Positions 59,501 through 64,000 of a stretch of 64,000 nucleotides of DNA are shown here, in pieces. The position numbers and the translations under genes were made by a program. The stretch spans positions 186,001-250,000 of the forward strand of contig JASANG010000036.1 in assembly GCA_030248215.1 (NCBI GenBank). Direction: 5' to 3'. Numbering within the stretch: position 1 is the stretch's first letter; every line of letters starts with the position of its first letter. Below the pieces are notes generated by a model. That model saw only the letters and a list, made by a program, of their open reading frames with translations, searched no databases and was not told where the DNA came from. Origin of the DNA: Enoplolaimus lenunculus (taxonomy: Eukaryota > Nematoda > Enoplea > Enoplida > Thoracostomopsidae).

Positions 59501-62500
59501 CAAAAAATTAACATCCGGCTTAGACATTAACTTTTAACGAGTAAAAGATAAAAAGCGTAACAAAATATAGCAAATAACAACAAATTGGTTTGGTAATGCT
59601 TTAATTTTTATCGAAATGTCTACTTAAACAGTATCATGCTCTAATATTTTGGTATTTCTGATATGCGATTACTCTTAGTATTAACATTCGTGCACAACAC
59701 ATAACAGTTTTGAGGCCGCATTGGCAAAAATCAAGTATTTACGTTTTCTATGTTTACGTTTCTTCGTATGACGCCTGCAATGTCTGTGTTCTTTCTTTTG
59801 CTTGGTGCAAGACGCATTGTTCAACTGGTCTTTCATCTGTTGAGCCAACTTTCTCGCCAGCAATTTCAATTTTTCAACCCGTTTATCGTTGAGAATCTAA
59901 ACAATCGTTTTAGCTCTATACACAAATAGCGTATCAAAAATTATAAAACACGCTCGTCTTCGTCAAAAAATGTCCATTTAAGAACTTACAATGACTTGGT
60001 ATTTAGGCAGCAAGTTATATTTGCTAAAATACACGCAAACCAATTATTCTAAAAGATAAGAAAAGAAAATAACTGTAAAAGCCCTCTTTCAAATCTATAG
60101 AACTAGTGTAACACCCTCTGGACAGGGTTAATACAACAAACTGTTCGAGTACAACTAATACGTGACAAAAACTTTAATATTAACCCTAAGTTAAAAATAT
60201 TTTGCGGTTGAGGAAAATTTCTTATTGAAAACGGCGTATTAACTTAGTAAGAAAATTAACAAAAATTGCAATAAAAGCAAACCAGCAAATTACCTTATGT
60301 TCTTTCAAAGCAACACAATCATCTTCAGGCCTATGCTCCAACTCTTGGTCCCAACACTGCACTGGCGTACTCGTACCGCCTTGACTAGCAATCGCATTTC
60401 GATCTTTATCCCAATCTGACCAGTTCGAGCCATCTTCAACTCCCTTACTACCTTTGTTATTGCACTTTGGCCGCGTTCTTCTATGGTTAACACGTCTGTG
60501 CGTGTTGGAAGCACGCTTATGCGTTGAAGGGACAACCTCACTGCCAAGTCCTGCAAACAGAGCTGCAGTTTCAGTTGCCGCTGTTCTGGCAGCTCCGTTT
60601 GCTGTCGGCTTGAGATGTTTCGATTTAGCATCTTCGTTATCGTCATTCAAAACAAACAACTCCGCCAAATCGTTCGTTTTAAAAAACCTTCGCTGTCTTG
60701 GGTCCACCAGAATTCGATTACTAAGCAGCTGTTTGAAAATTTGCCGTTGATAAATTTTCTCTTCAATCGTACCTAAAAAGATCGATTTACATTCGGCGGA
60801 AAAATAAGAGTTACTAACTTTTACGTACGCTCTAGAAAAAAGTTTCTTTCTAACCACCACAATTATTGTATGCCAACAGCTACGTCGAAAAGCTAATAAA
60901 TTAAACGTTAATTTTATATCTATGTTTTGCAACTCTTTTTATTGTAATCCAGTCCTAAATCTTCTATTTTACCTCTTTTCGGCATAAGTTTGTATAAGTG
61001 TCTACCAATTAACACATATACGAATGCGTAGAAATCTCTCCACAGGACGTGAGATCCTTACGCTCAACCGTTATGCTAAAGAAGCTAAACGCTTTCGACC
61101 CGAAACACATGTGTTCGAATCATAACTTGAAGATAGGTATCTGATAAGTAGAAAATATTAATGCAGTAAACTAGAAACATCTAAACTTCTGTAGTACCTG
61201 CGGTCAGCAACCGATATATGGTCACATCACGGCGTTGGCCAATCCGCCAAGCACGTTCACGTGCCTGCGCGTCCGTTGAAGGATTCCAATCCGGATCGTA
61301 GATAAGCACCCGGTTTGCTCCAGTCAAATTAACACCAAGCCCTCCTACTCGAGTAGTGAGCAAAAACACAAACACATCTGGCGTTGAATTGAACGTATTG
61401 ACAAGTTTTTGTCGACAGTGTACGCTTGTTGAACCGTCCATTCGAAAGTAAGTGTAAGGTACCGAGCGAACAAAACTTTCCAAAATGTCCAACATCTAAA
61501 CATAATGGAATATTATTCGGTAAATTTCAATGTTTAGTCTAAGTGTAAACTCACACATGCATTTAAATATTGTTAAAGAAGTTACTTGTGTTGCTACCTA
61601 AGTTTTATCTCTAGTGGAGTCATTAGACACTTTGGGATGACAAAATTTACATAAATCAACGGAAGAAATATCTGCAATTGCTTTTAAACAAGCGAAAAGT
61701 TATGGAGGCATTATGTGTTCGCTTGTAAATACGGCAACGAGAAACATGGCTGAAACTGCAGTGGTGGTCAAGAAGATCATTAAAGACAATATATATCGGA
61801 TAGTTCGAAGAAGAGCAAAATAATATTTTATTGCGATACAAACAGAAAAGTCAAAGTCACCATCAGCGACCTTGCCTCCGTGGGCTTCGCATGCGTGCGA
61901 GTCTCTAAAGAACGGATTCTATAATTGAAAATGGAAAAACACAACTTTGTGTGCGATCCGAATACAGATAAGCAATTCGATTATAATTTTAAACAGATCA
62001 CGCCTGTGGATTTACGGATTGTTGGAAGGAGATGCAAATTGCAGCAAAAAACGATATGAATTAGGAACGAAAACAAATAAGAGAAGAGAAATTTTGGCAA
62101 ATCGACGAAACAGCTCGAGCGCTGCTTTGAGAGAAAGTTCCGGACAGCGCATTCGGAATTTTCAGCGCATTCTGATTCTTTAGCGATGAAATGGCACTAA
62201 ATATGACCAAAATTGAACGCTCAGCGCTGACGGCCGAGCTTGGAATGAATACCCCTCAGAGCGGAGAAAAGAACCAGATTCCACTGGTAAAAGTGGCTGG
62301 AAAAACGCATAAAACAAAGCGCAAAACAAATTTTGGATCAACAATCCGGCGAAAACAACAGAGTAATGGCTACACAATAAAGCAGGACAAACATGGAAAA
62401 GGCAACAGCAAAAATAACCACAACAAAAACAACCAAATGACACGGAATTATGAAACCAGTAGGAACAACTCAGACAGGCAAAAGCGATAAAGAATCGGAA

Positions 62501-63757
62501 CATGAGATTTCGGATTTGCTGAGAAAGATAATGATGCCAAGTGAATTGAGAAATATAACACTATAGAGCCATATAAATATTGTAATTTTAATTATGTATG
62601 GACCCCAGTTGCATATTCTTGTCTAAACGCCATTATCCACCTTTGTTACTACATACTCTTTAATATTACAAACTGCAAACAGACCAATTTCAATGCAAAC
62701 CATAGCCCTTAATACCTGTTTGCTTTGCGTAAACACTAACACGCGATGCCCTTGTTGTTTCCACAACTTCAAAAGGCCTTCAAATACAATCATTTTCCCT
62801 GACCGGTTATAGTAGCCGTAACACTTCGCATCCAGCGGTTTCGTGATATCCTTACTGACTGATAAGCGATTTGGGCCACCGTCAACTAAATCTGGATGAT
62901 TGCAAACTTTACGTAGCGTGATTAAGCCTGCGAATGGCTGAAAACCAAAAAACAAATCAAAAACAACATGAAATAAAAAATCAAGAAGAGAAAAATACAC
63001 ATAGAAATATCAAATAGGTAAAAAATACAAAATAGAATGGTAAACTTGATGCAGATTTGCTAATTCCTGTATACTTCGCATCTGTAGCAATTCTTTATTC
63101 AAAATTATAGACCCAAACATTCTTATACTCCTAAATATAGCGACTTCTCGAATGATTGTATTAACAAAATAATATATCTTACAGAATGTGGAGCCACCAC
63201 AACTAAAAGTTTGCATGTAAGCGTACCTCAATGACTTGAGAACAGGACCAGTAACTTAATGTCGCAGGTTCGTCGAGCTCAACGCAACTCCGGCAAACAT
63301 TTCGTCAAGCGTTCAATACAGTGGTATTTTAACTTAGTATTACACAGTATAAGTCACGTAAACTGGTCTCATCACGCAGAATGCTCATATACCTTTTTTC
63401 TACATCAAACTGTTACCAATCACCAATCCATCCACATCCATTACCTATCTTCAATCTTCAAAACTACGATTATATTCAGCCATACCTAAGGGCCGACCAC
63501 GCCCATATCCAAACCCCCTACCACCACAGGCACAAAATTCTTACATGCATATTCCCATTAATTATCGCAGTACATTCACGTGACGCTAGAAATCCTTTAT
63601 ACAGCCGCCTCTGATCTTCTGTAATACGACAAAATAGCACTTGTTCACTCTTTGAAGGCAACTGAATCGTTGTTTGCACGTCTGCTTTCATTCGACGCAA
63701 CAAATATGGCGCTATCGAGTCACGTAAAACCAACGCGCATTGATATGCTGTTTCAAC
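53588..63757 (-). CDS. ERCC6: ERCC6/CSB-type SWI2/SNF2 ATPase, C-terminal 837 aa (partial)
   Basis: Minus-strand exons: 63545-63757, 62716-62937, 61198-61495, 60294-60772, 59743-59896, 59171-59305, 58451-58667, 57743-57776, 56567-56871, 54442-54608, 53588-53877 (TAG). Phases agree at every junction, including a 34-base micro-exon. The first three exons and the start of the fourth carry the second helicase lobe: [67 protein letters not shown] and [17 protein letters not shown]. The Lys/Arg-rich middle, [19 protein letters not shown] and [17 protein letters not shown] are CSB signatures. The end ([10 protein letters not shown]) matches the CSB C-terminal winged-helix tail. CSB remodels chromatin and displaces stalled RNA polymerase II in transcription-coupled repair in the nucleus. 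The N-terminus and first ATPase lobe (Walker A, DEAH) are off the right edge. Introns contain a LINE and several MITEs. Confidence 0.95.
54945..56430 (+). mobile_element. 5'-truncated non-LTR retrotransposon (LINE), antisense in an ERCC6 intron
   Basis: The reverse transcriptase C-terminal half reads [14 protein letters not shown], then [10 protein letters not shown], then [13 protein letters not shown] (catalytic YADD). A long C-terminal part from 55470 to 56354 ends with a [14 protein letters not shown] zinc-knuckle-like motif and [12 protein letters not shown]. These features fit Jockey/CR1-type LINEs (family recall). One stop (55174-55176, TAA where a Gln codon is expected) and one frameshift near 55240 break the frame; otherwise it is open, so the insertion is fairly recent. 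It lies between exons 56567-56871 and 54442-54608 on the opposite strand and is much more GC-rich than its surroundings. The 3' end has a short CAACAACAAC run; target duplication not identified. Confidence 0.88.
57253..57648. mobile_element. hAT-like MITE, CAGGGTGCAACCGG family
   Basis: Starts CAGGGTGCAACCGGAATTCC and ends TTCCGGTTGCACCTG. Flanks contain CTTGGCAT and CTTGGCAA, offset by two bases on the left. The interior is nearly the same as the 19575 and 22348 copies. It lies in an ERCC6 intron, 95 bases from the 34-base micro-exon. Confidence 0.8.
58052..58425. mobile_element. hAT-like MITE, CAGGGTGCAATCGG subfamily
   Basis: Starts CAGGGTGCAATTGGAATTCC. The interior (TTGCCAATTTGCTC, TTGTTGCCAGCCAACAGACA) matches the 21767 copy closely. 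The right end is degraded (GATTCCGACATAACG). It ends 26 bases before an ERCC6 exon. Confidence 0.7.
61040..61135 (+). repeat. weak tRNA-like sequence
   Basis: GGTTCGAA-type B box (GTGTTCGAATCATAAC) preceded by GCTAAACGCTTTCGACCCG. GTTATG and CATAAC could pair, but the T and anticodon arms do not fold properly. It resembles the minus-strand sequence at 44160-44270. Probably a decayed SINE-like copy in an ERCC6 intron. Confidence 0.25.
61870..62566 (+). pseudogene. possible decayed coding relic in an ERCC6 intron
   Basis: Several open pieces run on the plus strand: one starting [16 protein letters not shown] (from 61931), a 99-codon lysine/asparagine/arginine-rich frame (62191-62490) and a short piece reading [17 protein letters not shown] up to a stop at 62566. 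They lie in different frames with no splice borders that I trust. Charged composition and closeness suggest one decayed protein, perhaps a transposon accessory protein, but I recognise no family. Confidence 0.25.
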
Positions 63758-64000
63758 CTAAAAGAAAAAAATTCGTACCTGAGCCCAAACGACACAATGA
63801 CTATATTCCTTGTATTTCCCGCCCCGCAATCGTACATGCCTGTTATAAAAAATGTGAATATGGGGCTGCGAATATATTTAGGCACTTGCGTCAATAAAAC
63901 AACAAAGCCAAAAATAGTAGTTTTTACAGTAACTAATTTGGGTGTAGCAACATATTCATGTTATCGTCGAAGCCTTATCGCTAATCTGTGCTTTACTAGG
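63758..64000 (-). other. ERCC6 intron upstream of the first visible exon
   Basis: The CSB family sequence expected before this exon (the segment ending in a QV-type motif upstream of [12 protein letters not shown]) is not encoded here in any frame, so the preceding exon lies beyond the window. Confidence 0.6.

Noticed and set aside
1-64000. Retrovirus-like, LTR or Polinton-type element
   Set aside because: I looked for long direct terminal repeats and for typical capsid, protease, integrase or envelope signatures and saw none. The only reverse transcriptase is that of the LINE at 54945-56430.

Overview
This is eukaryotic, animal-type DNA. It is AT-rich, its genes are split by many introns with GT/AG borders, and about half of the window consists of short inverted-repeat transposons. 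Degenerate TTAGGC-type arrays, the telomere unit of most nematodes, are scattered everywhere and many sit inside transposons. With the T-rich acceptors (TTTCAG, TTTTAG) this suggests a repeat-rich nematode or a relative, but that is inference. No prokaryotic feature, CRISPR array or recognisable retrovirus-like element was seen.

Layout. (1) 1-28.7 kb: a transposon-rich stretch on whose minus strand lie three widely spaced exons. In order they are a signal-peptide exon (28543-28744), a linker exon (28079-28177) and an Ig-domain exon (5833-6121) resembling the first Ig domain of DCC/neogenin/UNC-40 netrin receptors. Their phases agree, so I read them as the 5' end of one gene with a 22 kb intron; the rest lies beyond the left edge. 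(2) 28.7-32.5 kb: intergenic with repeats. (3) 32554-40952, plus strand: a complete 14-exon Nup62/Nsp1-type FG nucleoporin (821 aa). (4) 42852-51395, minus strand: a 7-exon gene for a 458-aa protein that I cannot assign to a family, convergent with the nucleoporin. (5) 53588-63757, minus strand: the last 11 exons (837 aa) of an ERCC6/CSB-type SWI2/SNF2 DNA-repair ATPase. Its N-terminal half is off the right edge, and a 5'-truncated LINE lies antisense in one intron.

The mobile fraction is dominated by short non-autonomous elements. Several families have ends beginning CAGGG or GGCCCATG and exact 8-bp target duplications, which points to the hAT superfamily. Others are foldback or hairpin elements. 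One nested insertion (22241-22830) shows both target duplications. I reconstructed exons by hand from splice signals and reading phase; transcript data would be needed to confirm each border.
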